Assembly (NCBI GenBank): GCA_932294355.1
Contig: OW028757.1
Location: 16,733,001-16,797,000, forward strand
From: Aporophyla lueneburgensis
Taxonomy: Eukaryota; Arthropoda; Insecta; Lepidoptera; Noctuidae
Direction: 5' to 3'
DNA length: 64,000 nt
The notes beneath the pieces were generated by a model, which saw only the letters and a program-made list of their open reading frames with translations, was not told where the DNA came from and ran no database searches. How positions within the stretch are numbered: the first letter of the stretch is position 1; each line of letters begins with the position of its first letter. Shown here in pieces: positions 10,071 to 20,489 of this stretch. The translations under genes were made by a program, and so were the position numbers.

Positions 10071-12635
10071 ACTTAACCACAAGCCCCTCCCTACACTAGA
10101 TAAAAAAATGCATAATCAATATTTTAAACAAAAAAATAATCCCGAGTTTCTTCTAAAATGAACATGAGCCAATGTCATCTCTTATTTAGCAACCACAAAC
10201 AGCTGATACATTCAGACACATTGTGACAAATTGCGACACTCATGCCACAAAAGCAATATAAATTCAAGCAAAAACAATTGATCATACAAACCACGTACCA
10301 ACGAAACGAAAAGTGCCAAGGGATAGGTTAACGTTTATTGTTTTTCATCGTGAATACCTCCCAGGGGACAAGCTTGGCTGATGTTGTGTTATTATGGTAC
10401 AAACGACCAACTTTAGCGGGCGTCAAGGGAATATTTATCAAGGAAATGTGCTTCTACCCTGTCATTACCAAGCGCTTGCTTTTATGCTGCTATATTTTTA
10501 TCGCTGTATAGCGGATGATAGTGGATGTTTGGCGAATTATGCGACGGTTATTAGGTGTGACTAGCACAGAAAAGGTTTCGTCTTTTGTTTTATCTACTGT
10601 GTCATTGTCATTCGGTCTAGGAGCTGAGGGAATAGTATCGTCGTTCTCAGAGATAGCATTTTTGCTAGTGATAGAAATTCTCTCGATATTTTACTTTAGC
10701 TCAATCCTACATTTTCTCTTTCATCTACGATGTTAGGTTAATATTAACCCATATATTCAAATAGTTATCTCTTGTTTAGTCCTTGATCAGTAATTCCAGA
10801 TATTATTTCGATTCGCAATACGTCTTCAGTAATGCGAATCAAATTCTTAGAAATGTAATAACGTTTTATTCGCAATATCTCTCGATTCACACAAATTGCA
10901 ATAACGCTGCACGTTCAAGTAATCATCAATGCTACGCTTAACCTCGTTGTTAGAATCACTCGAGCGATTTGCGTACATTATGAAGTACTATTATATCATC
11001 GTAATAATGGCCTGATGTTCATGGAAATCTACTTCCTGGTACCTACTATTCAATAGCAGCTTGGATTTGAATTCCGATGAATGAAATTCAATTACGAACA
11101 TGATGGACTAGATTGTTATATTCAACTAGATTATTGAATAATTCAAGAGATGACCCTGTTGTTGACCGTCAGATTGACGAATTCAAAAATATTCAGAAGA
11201 TTACCCTATCCACTCCTAACTGTGGCCTAGCTAAGGCACAGAGTAAAGCGCTTCTATACCTTCGACCTACAACTGGTAAGGACCTTGCTGTTTTTAACTG
11301 CATCACCACGACACACTTTTGACTGTTATGCTACGGTGAATTCAGTAATAAAACACTCCAAATATCAAAACTCTAATATTATTTCGTATGTACCTCCTAA
11401 CCTTTTTTAAGTTTAAGTAATCTAAATTCAAATTCATAGTATATAAGTTAAGTTTCATTATTGTCCATTTTTATGATGATTTTTAACCTAATGGTTAGTG
11501 CAAAGCAATGATATTATTATATTATTCTACTGATATTTTCTTTATAACAATCATACACTATTAACTCATATAATTAACAATAAATTTCCGATCATTTTAA
11601 AAATATTGGCTGTCATCTTCCATGGACTATCATACCCATCAGAATGATTGACTCTAAGATATAACGTAGGTGGTCGTGTTTAGACAGTAAACAGGTGCGA
11701 ATAATTTTACACAAGAAAATCTTATGTAATTCTATCATTTTAATACATGAAATCCCTCATCACTCGTTATCTCATTTACTAATTACACCACGTACCTCAT
11801 AAATTGTGCCAAACTTTCTAGGTAGGGGTGTCAAAATTTATAACACCGGCTTTGTACAGGACGACGTTATTAACCATATAAATTGTGATTATGTGGATTC
11901 CTTTTTGTTTATTACACACTGTATTGTTATTTATTCTATTGTAATTTCAGGAGCGTGTAGGTGGTATTTTGCTTCAGGTGGTTATTGTCTTTTGGGACTT
12001 AACTGAGGTATTCTTTAGCTGTATTTTGATACTATTTACAGAAATGTTCTTTCGTTAAAGGCTCTTGTAGTTGTATTATTTTATTACCGTTCTGAGTATA
12101 CATTTTATAATGTTGCTTGTCAATTCATACTTCAAGCGTATGATATTTTCCAAGATTCAAATGTAGTTTAATTACAAGTGCCTGATTTGTTTATTCTTCA
12201 AGACTAATAAAATCGTATTTTTTCAGAACACTTATAAGTATAAAAGTAAATCGTTCATTTTTGTTTCCCCTAAAATCGTTCTACAATTTGCCTTCCACCT
12301 TATTACAATGCTATTTTTTACAAACTTCAATCGTTGCTAAGCCAGCGCTTTATCAGTTAATCTCGGCTTTCGGGCTAAAGCCATCCCCTCAAATTCCCAG
12401 TTCATTAAACAAATGAAAGGCTGGAATAAAAGCATTGATTTTAGAACTCTTTAGAATGGAACCATAATATATTAGTACAGAAGGACAGATCCACAGAACG
12501 GGAAAAACACACGCAAACGGAGATGCGCTTCACGAACAGTGAGTGCAAGCCCACTTCCGCTTAACATTCGAGCAAGATCGCCGTGCGTATGCGTCTTTGT
12601 GTATTTTTTTTCTTAATTAAAAAGGTGATGATGAT
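10071..12635. other. AT-rich spacer, nothing recognised
   Basis: Frames at 10515-10736, 11113-11322 and 11806-12006 show no family resemblance and no flanking splice signals that I trust. No TSD-bounded element was recognised in these 2.5 kb. Confidence 0.5.
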
Positions 12636-12639
12636 GTGT

Positions 12640-12722
12640 GTCTAAGTGTATGATGTGTGTTATGTGAGTGTGTGAGTGATGTGTGTGTTGTGTGTGTGTT
12701 GTGTGTGTGATGCGTGTGTATT

Positions 12723-12770
<48 letters not shown>

Positions 12771-12776
12771 TGTGTG
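12640..12776. repeat. (GT)n microsatellite
   Basis: A degenerate gtgtgatg/tgtgtg tract leads into an uninterrupted (GT) run of about 22 units at 12724-12768. Its length should vary between individuals. Confidence 0.95.
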
Positions 12777-13288
12777 CCTGTTTTCGTTCGTTGTTTGTAG
12801 CTGATCTTCTGATTGTATTCTATAACTGAACCCTCAATTTGGAAACAATAGCAATAGCAATAGCAGGGCTAAGGGAAATGACACGCAATCATTTGCGTGC
12901 GGTTTGATGAATGCGAGGAAATGGGAGTCGGCAGATATCAAATTTATTTACTTTGAGCTCCAAGTTTATTTGGTTTTGGTGGCGGAAATTATAGCGGAGT
13001 TTGTTCCTTGTTTAGATATTGACACGGGAATTATCTATGTGGAGTTTGCACGCGACTTCGTTCACGTGGTAGTTAGGGACTTATTACTATTGATGCCTAC
13101 TCCACAATGTAGGTAGCGAAGTTCATATACAAACTATAGAGTTTTTGTCCATTCTTCTCTATACGAAAGTATCTTTTGGATGGGATATACATATATGTAT
13201 CTATTATATAATCAATTCCGTGTTTTTGTAAATTTTGACGTTCAAAAGTGCCTCTTAATTATTTACTTGAAATAATTTGACTTAGGAC

Positions 13289-13425
13289 GGATTTCACAAA
13301 TTAATACCGATCAGCACTATTGAACTACGTTCAAGAGCAGTATCATATTTGTTGTAGTATTTTCACACTGCCAGCTCTTGAACGCGGCTTAAATGTACTG
13401 ATCACGTTCAGTTTCATTGGTGAAA
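13289..13425. repeat. Foldback (MITE-like) inverted repeat
   Basis: Arms at about 13289-13341 and 13370-13425 are complementary with mismatches. The best-matching core is 'cgttcaagagc' against its complement in 'gctcttgaacg', with 'gatcag'/'ctgatc' further out. No clear TSD, so the ends are uncertain. Confidence 0.55.
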
Positions 13426-15290
13426 TTGGCACTTATTCATTTTTCTAAAACATCAATTTACCAATCACTTGTCGTTAAATTTTGAAATACAATAGAACGA
13501 GTATATCTCAAATGTGATTGCTGCACATCACATCTTCGAATATATTCAATCAAATATATTTCGGTGCTCGAATAAAAGTCTGTCGCTCAAGACTTCAATA
13601 TTTTATTCAAGAATGTAGGACATCTCACCCATATGGACGTATTACACAAGAGATAGGAAATACCTTTCCGTCTGACTATACGCTGACATGGAAAGAATAT
13701 TGGGAGATATTATTCTATGTAAGTACGTTCGAAGTTTTTGAAATATACCTGTCTATTCTTTTAGTCTGTCAACAAGGTCAACGGAGATACGAGTCCTGTC
13801 ACAAGTAGTTGATTTGACAGGACAAGTGTTAAATTCGAATTTTCGAACGGGCAAAAACATATCGGGCGTAGGTATAGGAACAACTGTCAAATCGCGTTGT
13901 CATTAGTTCTAAAGGAAACCAAACTAATTGAATGTGCTTGTGATACTGAGTAAGAAACGCCCGTTACTTCAGCTGAAACTAAGGACTTTGTGATTCAGGA
14001 CTAGACCTCCTCTCCTCAAAGTGATTCAAAGCTAAAATCAAATGCCATAAAAAGCCATGCCACAGATTGCTAACAATTTATACATCAACGTTCCACAATT
14101 TACCAGCTAAGTGCATGTCGGACCATTCACAATGAAGGGTCTCGGAGTTGGGATGAGTAAACGGGTTAAATTAAATTTACTGGTAATATTTTACCTACGT
14201 GTTTATCGATATCGAAAAGTAATGGAACAAAAAAAATGAGAATCCTCATTCAAAGGCTGAAGGTCAGGTATATAACAGTGGTTTCGATACCTTAATGTTT
14301 AAGTCGGTGCCATTTATTTCAAGTTTTGAACAAAGTTCTCAGTATACCAAGAATATAGCAGAGATAAAACAATAGTAAAGAGATCGGACTGATAAGCTGA
14401 AAATGGAAGTCGTAAAATTAGATTTGTAGAACGATATAATTATCAAATATCACAACAATAGTATTTCAATATTCGATCCAGGTACCAAAAGGGCCTCTGC
14501 GTCCTTACACCCACCAGACAATTAATTAACGATTTTTTCCCTCGCTAAAATAATCAGTGCCTTTTCAGGCGCTAAAACAAAACGTTATTATATTTTGTCA
14601 CCTTTTAAAAAAACATATTGGCAGGCTTTTAAGCTTCGCAAAGCGGTTTACAGCGGAATCAGTGGATATTTATTTTTAAATTTTTACGCAATCCATATAA
14701 AAGAGATTAAGTTTTTATTTTGGCAAATATTTTACGTAGAAAGTAAGTCACCTAATGAAATGAGCAAAGAATGGTGGAACATGTTTATTAAAAGCTCTTT
14801 ATATGAGGAAAAATCTTCACTTCTAATCTTCACAATTTTTCTTTATAAATTGCTTATAAGAAACTACTTTTTTCTATAGGAGGCTGTTTTATACAGACAC
14901 ATTTATCAGCCATATCGTCTTTTATGTGAAACTAGCTGTGACTAGCAGCCTTGCCCGCATATTATATATGTAAACTTTCCTCTTGAAGTACTCTGTCTAT
15001 TGACGAAAACTGCCTTAAAATCAGTTGCGCAGTTTAAAAGATATAAGCGTACCTACAGACGCGCAAAATTACCTTATTTTATACAATATAAATATCATGC
15101 ATGGTTTTGCAATGGACGATCTATTAATTATAAGTAATAAAAACGAATTAGTTGGATATTTTTTTTTAATTAATCTCAGGTAGCTGTACCGAAGGACGTT
15201 ATCCCATCAAAATTTCAATAAGATTTCCTACAAAAATCCCATAGTAAAAAGCACTTACAGCTTTTTGCCGAATTTTAACATTTTCTGGGC
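13426..15290. other. AT-rich spacer with two chance frames
   Basis: Frames at 13518-13808 and 14595-14879 encode 96 and 94 residues with no recognised motif. Their composition is what random AT-rich DNA gives (Ile, Lys, Phe and Tyr rich). No other signal. Confidence 0.5.
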
Positions 15291-15294
15291 AAAT

Positions 15295-15470
15295 TTTTAA
15301 CCGACTTCAAAAAAAGGAGGTTATCAATTCCACTGTATTTTTTTATGTTTGTTGCAAAAAACCCTAAATATAGATCCTAAGACACCGACTTCCGAAATGA
15401 AAGTTATGTTTCACTTTGTAGTGTTTTTTTTTAGGATGTCGGTTGTTATTTTTTTTTTTTAAGTTATTTT
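15295..15470 (+). repeat. Interspersed repeat, 'accgacttcaaaaaaaggagg' type
   Basis: The opening 'ccgacttcaaaaaaaggag' and the internal 'ccgacttccgaaatgaaagtt' match a repeat widespread in insects. Related text occurs at 36750-36890 and 42720-42860. Poly(T) runs suggest retroposition, but no TSD was resolved. Confidence 0.5.
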
Positions 15471-15617
15471 TTCAGTTTAAGTTTATAAAAACCAGTTTGT
15501 ACTATAATGCACTTTTTAAAACCAAAAATTGCAAAATCAGTGTTGCGCTTACTAACGAGCAGCATTTCAGTTTTACTTTTTTTTTTTTAAGTATATTTAT
15601 TTCATAACCTAGTTGTA

Positions 15618-15840
15618 CCGTGTGGTGCCGGACGTAAAGAATAACACCACCCCATTTCTTCCCGTGGGTGTCGTAAAAGGTGACTAAGAGACTTACTAGA
15701 GAATGGGCAGAAGCATCCTCTATGCATTTTACCACTATACTGTGATCGCCAACCCGCTTGCCAAGCGTGGCGATTATGGCAAAGCCCCCCAAATTGGGGG
15801 AGGCCTAAGTCCAGCAGTGGACGTTTTACGACTGAAATGA
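15618..15840 (+). repeat. Interspersed repeat C, best-preserved copy
   Basis: This is the longest and least decayed C copy: 'gtaccgtgtggtgccggac' at the start, then 'ttcttcccgtgggtgtcgta', 'tgtgatcgccaacccgctt', 'ggggaggcctaagtccagc' and 'cagtggacg'. The 96-codon frame on the opposite strand (15502-15792) is a shadow of this repeat and recurs wherever C does. Confidence 0.8.
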
Positions 15841-15849
15841 TAACCTAGT

Positions 15850-15971
15850 TAGTAAGGGGTATCTTGCTCGTTCTTCTTCATAGGTACCTACCATGCTTAT
15901 GAAAGGGCAACCACCTTCATCTTTCTAACTGGCCGACCCCTTGACAATTCTAAGGTGCCTGTAATTGGTTT
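15850..15971 (+). repeat. Interspersed repeat J, copy 2
   Basis: It is homologous to 7555-7660 ('cgttcttcttcatag', 'ctaccatgct', 'ccttgacaattc', 'attggttta'). The hAT element at 15980 is inserted directly in its end. Confidence 0.5.
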
Positions 15972-15979
15972 ATCTATAC

Positions 15980-16561
15980 CAGGGTTACTCAAAGTGGAGT
16001 TCGCAAACCCTTAGGGGTTCGCCATGCGACGGTGGGGGGTTCGCGACAAAATTTAAGTAATGGCGGCTGGCAGGCGCATGCGGAAAGCATGAAGGCGCGC
16101 GCGCAACTGTCGCTCACTCGTGGCGTGGCACGGTGCGTGTGACCTTTTATTCAATTAATAAACTTTATTCTATTCTATACTAGCTTTTGCGTCGCTCGCA
16201 TTAAATTCGGGGCAACACGGTTCCCCTCTCCTGATTTACAACACAGAAGAGAACTCGGAACAGAATGTTATTTTAATACGCTACTGTAGACGATATTACC
16301 TATAATATATGTCTTTCCATTTGGGGATAGAATGTAAAGATTCTGGGCATTGGACTTACGCGAACATTCTACATACAATTGTCCATGGAAAAAGCACCAT
16401 TTTGCCGTGAAACACAGACAAACCGACACACACACTTTCCCATTTATAATATTAGTATGGATACAATGTTATTCTTTTCTTGTTCGGGGGGCGGCTGAGG
16501 GTTCGCTGTAATCTGGAAACTTAAATGGGGGTACGTGGAGCCAGAAGTTTGAGAGACCCTG
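15980..16561. mobile_element. Non-autonomous hAT-type element (582 bp) with nested repeat
   Basis: The TSD atctatac is exact at 15972-15979 and 16562-16569. Terminal inverted repeats are 'cagggttactcaaa' on the left and 'cagggtctctcaaa' (complement) on the right, 12 of 14 identical. CAGGG ends with an 8-bp TSD are the hAT signature. The interior includes the GC-rich segment 16060-16140 and is interrupted at 16178-16465 by a copy of repeat A. No transposase is encoded. Confidence 0.85.
16178..16465 (+). repeat. Repeat A copy nested in a hAT element
   Basis: It starts 'tactagcttttgcgtcgctc' and ends 'ttataatattagtatgg', the two conserved ends of repeat A as seen at 28938-29143. It lies wholly inside the hAT element at 15980-16561 and is therefore younger. 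Confidence 0.7.
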
Positions 16562-16574
16562 ATCTATACTATAT

Positions 16575-16876
16575 AGTAATAGTTATTTGTTTGCTTGTTT
16601 GGTTGAACGCGGTAATCTCAGAAACTGCAGGTCCGAATTGAAAAAAATTTTTTGTGTTGATTAGCCTATGAAAATGAAAACAGCATATCAATCTATACTA
16701 CTATTATACCCTATTAGCCTATTTATTTAAGAAAGCTATAGGCTATATAACATCACACTACGTTTTAAAGGAGCGGTGTAGCAACGAAAATGGACAAAAA
16801 CTGGCAGGCAATTCGATGCGACGGGAAGGGTCAGAGGAGTAAAAATTTGACGCGGATGAAGTCGCGGGCAGAAGCT
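16575..16876 (+). repeat. Helitron-like repeat E, copy 1
   Basis: The blocks 'gaacgcggtaatctcag', 'tgttgattagcctat', 'gacgggaagggtcag' and the end 'gcgggcagaagctag' match the longer copy at 19690-20170. The end fits the CTRR rule of Helitrons, but no replication or helicase domain is present and the 5' TC end was not verified, so the class is tentative. Confidence 0.55.
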
Positions 16877-17028
16877 AGTTTGAAATAAATGCTTTGATTT
16901 TGAGTTACTCTTTTAGAATAAAGATCTTTGCTACATGAAATTATTAATACGCCCAGTTTGTGGTTCATACCGTCACATGCTATTTACATATGAAACCCAC
17001 GACCGAAATCACATTAACCCTAGAATAC
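16828..17028 (+). repeat. Left ~201-bp direct repeat flanking a short R1-type copy
   Basis: It runs from 'gggtcagaggag' to 'aaccctagaatac'. The same segment recurs at 17216-17419 with scattered differences. The two repeats abut the inserted R1-type fragment exactly on both sides, which is how a very long TSD would look. Confidence 0.85.
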
Positions 17029-17215
17029 ACTGCCGAGGTAGTGTGATCTGCCGGGGTCGCGTAATTGTTCGAAAGAGATACCGTGACCCTGGCACATGAG
17101 GAAGCAAGCAAGCAAGGAACATGGGTGGGTTTTCGTCAGTAAAAGTCTGACATGCCCTCCCGCTCCACCCAGAGCGGGAGAAGTCATTAGATGATATCCC
17201 ATCCAAAAAAAAAAA
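17029..17215 (+). mobile_element. Short R1-tail element (SINE-like), 187 bp
   Basis: From 'ctgccggggtcgcg' to the poly(A) it follows the last ~160 bp of the R1-clade element at 49869-50030, including the 'ctcccgctcc...gagcgggag' stem-loop and 'gatatcccatcc' before the A tract. It carries an extra 'actgccgaggtagtgtgat' in front, which looks like a duplicated 5' end. It encodes no protein. Confidence 0.85.
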
Positions 17216-17419
17216 GGGTCAGGGGAGCAAAAATTTTACGCGGACAAAGTCGCAGGCAGAAGCTAGTTTGAAATAAATGCTTTGGTTTTGAGTTACCTTT
17301 TAGATTACAAATCTTTGCTACATTTATTTCATTATTATTATACCCAGTTTGTGGTTCATACCGTCACATGCTATTTACATATGAAACCCACGACCGAAAT
17401 CACATTAACCCTAGAATAC
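17216..17419 (+). repeat. Right ~204-bp direct repeat
   Basis: This copy begins immediately after the poly(A) of the element at 17029-17215 and ends 'aaccctagaatac', as the left copy does. Its first 50 bp are repeat E sequence ('gcaggcagaagctag') and the rest is unique sequence such as 'ccagtttgtggttcatacc'. Confidence 0.85.
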
Positions 17420-17689
17420 TGAATACAAAATTACATTCATATGTGTATCACCCAGTCCGTAATTACAAATTGGGAATGAAAAATCATCTGACCAGTGTGG
17501 TTTAATCTCAAGAACGTCCTACTGCCGTGAATGGGACGTTACTGTGTCCTTTTCTGTGGGTTTCATTGACCTCTTAACTAATTAGAATTGAATATAGAAA
17601 AGAATTTTAATACACACGTAACTTACGTACAACAATGTAAAAAAGTGTAGAAGCTCCAAACTTGACAATATGCACAATTATATAAAAAA

Positions 17690-17990
17690 AAAAAATATTT
17701 CCGCTTGAAATTTCTTGTTCCCTCGGGCAGGCGACGCAATGCAAAAGGGTGGGTACCCTTTCGCATCGCACCCCTGCCCATGCTTACTTAATTTTTGGTT
17801 AGCGTTTTTTCTGTTTGCTCGGCTCGTAGGAGTAGCATGACGTTGAATAGCTTATAGCCCTACCTCAAAAACGGAGCTATCAGGTCCAGAATTTTTCAAA
17901 TCCGACTGGCAATTCTGTAGAATAACGCGTTCAAAGTAACAAACTCTTTCTAAGTATAAGTATATAATGGGTATTGCAATAATATAAGAC
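17690..17990. repeat. Decayed interspersed repeat with GC hairpin
   Basis: An imperfect 25-bp hairpin lies at about 17725-17782 ('gggcaggcgacgc' pairing with 'gcgatg...cctgccc'), followed by 'tagcttatagccctacctc', which is typical of a lepidopteran repeat related to repeat A. Ends were not resolved. Confidence 0.4.
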
Positions 17991-18516
17991 CCGATACAGA
18001 GTATTTTGCTTAGACACTATAGATTCTTTCTATTTGCCATTGTCGTGTTGTTTATACACCCTGTATGGAGCCGACCTGCTGAAAACAGTTAGAAAAATCT
18101 GCAAAAAACTTGTTCTAATTCATAGAGCTTGTTTCACTATTGAATTGCAATTAATTTCTTCATGGCTCTCACAATGCCTATGTTTTAGCTACCAATAGAT
18201 TAGATAAAACATTTTTTTCAGAGAACACACACACTACAAGACATATAATTGAAATTATTTCAATATCAGACCTATAAAAATGGCTCTTCATAATCTTAAT
18301 GATGTGTAAAATGACCTCTTTTGATCTCATATGGTAAAGCAGAGCAACTCGCATTGAACTAATTCCTTTATTGATTGGGCCGTACGCATGATTTTCGTCT
18401 TTCGGTGTTAAGACGAGCGTGGAGAATCTAGCAAGTTCATCCTTGGGATTTTGAACTCACGGCGCCTAGCAAAACGTTGAAAATTCAAAGCTTGATAAAA
18501 TCATGGGCTGGGAGCC

Positions 18517-18676
18517 TTTTTTGTGGGTGGGAAATCATCAAATGACTTCTCCAGCTTTAGGGTGGAGCGGAAGGGCGTATCAGACTTTTACTGACTAAAA
18601 CCCGCCCATTTTCCTTCAGTTGCCCATATGCCAGAGCCACGGTATCTCTTTCGAACAAATCACGCGACCCAGGCAG
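18517..18676 (-). mobile_element. Short R1-tail element (SINE-like), 160 bp
   Basis: On the minus strand it begins 'ctgcctgggtcgcgtga' and ends with a short poly(A) (T tract 18517-18522). It matches the R1-clade 3' UTR at 49869-50030 with more decay than other copies; the stem-loop is damaged. It is flanked by tgggagcc (18509-18516) and tggaagcc (18677-18684), a TSD with one difference. Confidence 0.8.
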
Positions 18677-18684
18677 TGGAAGCC

Positions 18685-19689
18685 CGACTTTTTGATTCAG
18701 ACAAAGTAGAAGTTTAGACAAGTAGATCGAGCTTTCCACTTTTCCCTTGTTATAAATGTTTGACATGTACCTTCTGTACTAAGTTCTTTGTGAACTCACA
18801 CAAACACAATATACTGTTTAATTTTAAATCGATTCTTTGACGTAGGGAACGTAGGGTTGTGTGATGTTACTTTGTTATATATTTCCCTCGCCTTTAATTA
18901 ACTAATTAACAAAATTGTTTTACACCAGTCTTCAGGGAAATGAGTTAGAGATTGTTTTTAAAACAAATTTTTATTTAAACCAGGTATTTTCATTTAGTCG
19001 TTTGGTGATGAACATGGATTATTAAACTGGTCTTCTGTCTCATCGACCAGTTACGTATAGTACTATTTAGTTATTTACCATTCTATCAAGAATTCAGATT
19101 TATTTGTGGATTTCTTTGACTTTTTCGGTTTTTCTACTCAGATTAGTCAGATAGGAAACGCCGATCTCGTCTAGTAATAAAATTACGATTGACATGAAAA
19201 AGTGTTTATTTTGAAAAAAATATAATTTATTTTATTTTCGTCAAGAAACAAATTGATTTATTTTTTATAAATGAACCAAATATGATTGATTTATAAAAAA
19301 CTAATTTTACAAAATAAAAACATAATATTACTTGTAATCCTCAATTCCAAAAATTACATTTTATTTTACTGTCAACCCTGATAACACAGTGTTGCATCTA
19401 AAATCTTGTAGCCATAATATTAATGAAATTGTCTATTGTTTCAGATTTTGGTAGAGACGTGCGAAAGGTGAGTTATTAATTTAATAAATATTTGTTAATT
19501 GTTAATTGCAAACAATAATAATAACATAATTCATTGACATAAAATAGGTGTTGTATTCTGTTACACGAGTCTGTTTTGGAAGACCCATTTTTGGAACATT
19601 AACAATATGTGCAATAAAATAAAAAATTACCTTAAACGAAGGGAACAACGTGACACTAGGAAACAATAATCTGTACTATATAATATATT
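18685..19689. other. AT-rich spacer; one possible microexon
   Basis: No coding region is supported. 'gaaacgccgatctcgtctag' near 19157 resembles text in repeat K. A 23-nt segment at 19445-19467 sits between an acceptor-like 'ttgtttcag' and a donor-like 'gtgagt'; this is weak and is treated as a finding only. Confidence 0.45.
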
Positions 19690-20170
19690 AATATATATTA
19701 ATTAATTATAAAGCTGAAGAGTTTGTTTATTTGTTTGTTTTTTTGATTGAACGCGCTAATCTCAGGAACTACTGGTCCGAATTGAAAAATTATTTTTGTG
19801 TTAGGTAGCCTATTTATCGAGACAAGCTGTAGAATATATATTTTAACGTTACAACTAAGAAGAGCGGAGCAGTAATGAAAAATGTTGCAAAAACGGGGAA
19901 AATGTATTCCTTTTGAGAGTTTCCGTTGCGTGCGCTGCGTAAACGGTTAAAGTAACGCAAAAATCATGTATGACGGAATTGTTTCTTATAAAAAGTTCTA
20001 AAAAAAAGTCCGCTAGAGCATATGTCTATCTTTTAAGGTTGACTCACTATAACTCAAAAGGTGCAAGCAGCAACGAAAAATGGACGAAAACTAGCAGGCA
20101 AATCGATCCGACGGGAAGGGTCAGGAGAGCAAAAATTTGACGCGGACGAAGTCGCGGGCAGAAGCTAGTT
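19690..20170 (+). repeat. Helitron-like repeat E, long copy
   Basis: It runs from 'aagctgaagagtttgttta' through 'gaacgcgctaatctcagg', 'actactggtccgaattg', 'cagcaacgaaaaatgg' and 'gacgcggacgaagtcgcggg' to 'cagaagctag'. This is a very common lepidopteran repeat. The CTAG end followed by T agrees with Helitron insertion, but no Rep/helicase gene is present. Confidence 0.65.
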
Positions 20171-20269
20171 AGAATATAAAGACGTCTGCATAAGTCAGAA
20201 TTTCTCCGCATTGTGACATATTTTTTTACATTTTCAGTAGTTACTTATTAGTAGATCTTTACAAAATCC

Positions 20270-20487
20270 TACTATCCAATAATATAAATATGAAAGTTTA
20301 TATGTTTGGATATTCATGTATTTAAATTGTACCATTTACGCAAAAACAGCTTTAAAGATTTGAATGAAATTTGGCACAAGGATAGGTTATTACTTGGATA
20401 AACACACGCTTTTTTTTGCGGTTGTACGTTTCCGTGGGATTATTTTCTACCTCCATGTAGGTGAAACCGCTGGAAATAGCTAGTAAC
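20270..20487 (+). repeat. Interspersed repeat M, copy 1
   Basis: 'aatataaatatgaaagttt' at the start, 'ttgaatgaaatttggcac' in the middle and 'aaaccgctggaaatagctag' at the end are hallmarks of a lepidopteran Helitron-like or SINE-like repeat. Related decayed copies are at 52665-52980 and 59130-59335. Confidence 0.6.
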
Positions 20488-20489
20488 AT

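Noticed and set aside
12640..12776. CRISPR array or regulatory tandem array
   Set aside because: It is a simple (GT)n microsatellite without spacer structure, and the genome is eukaryotic.
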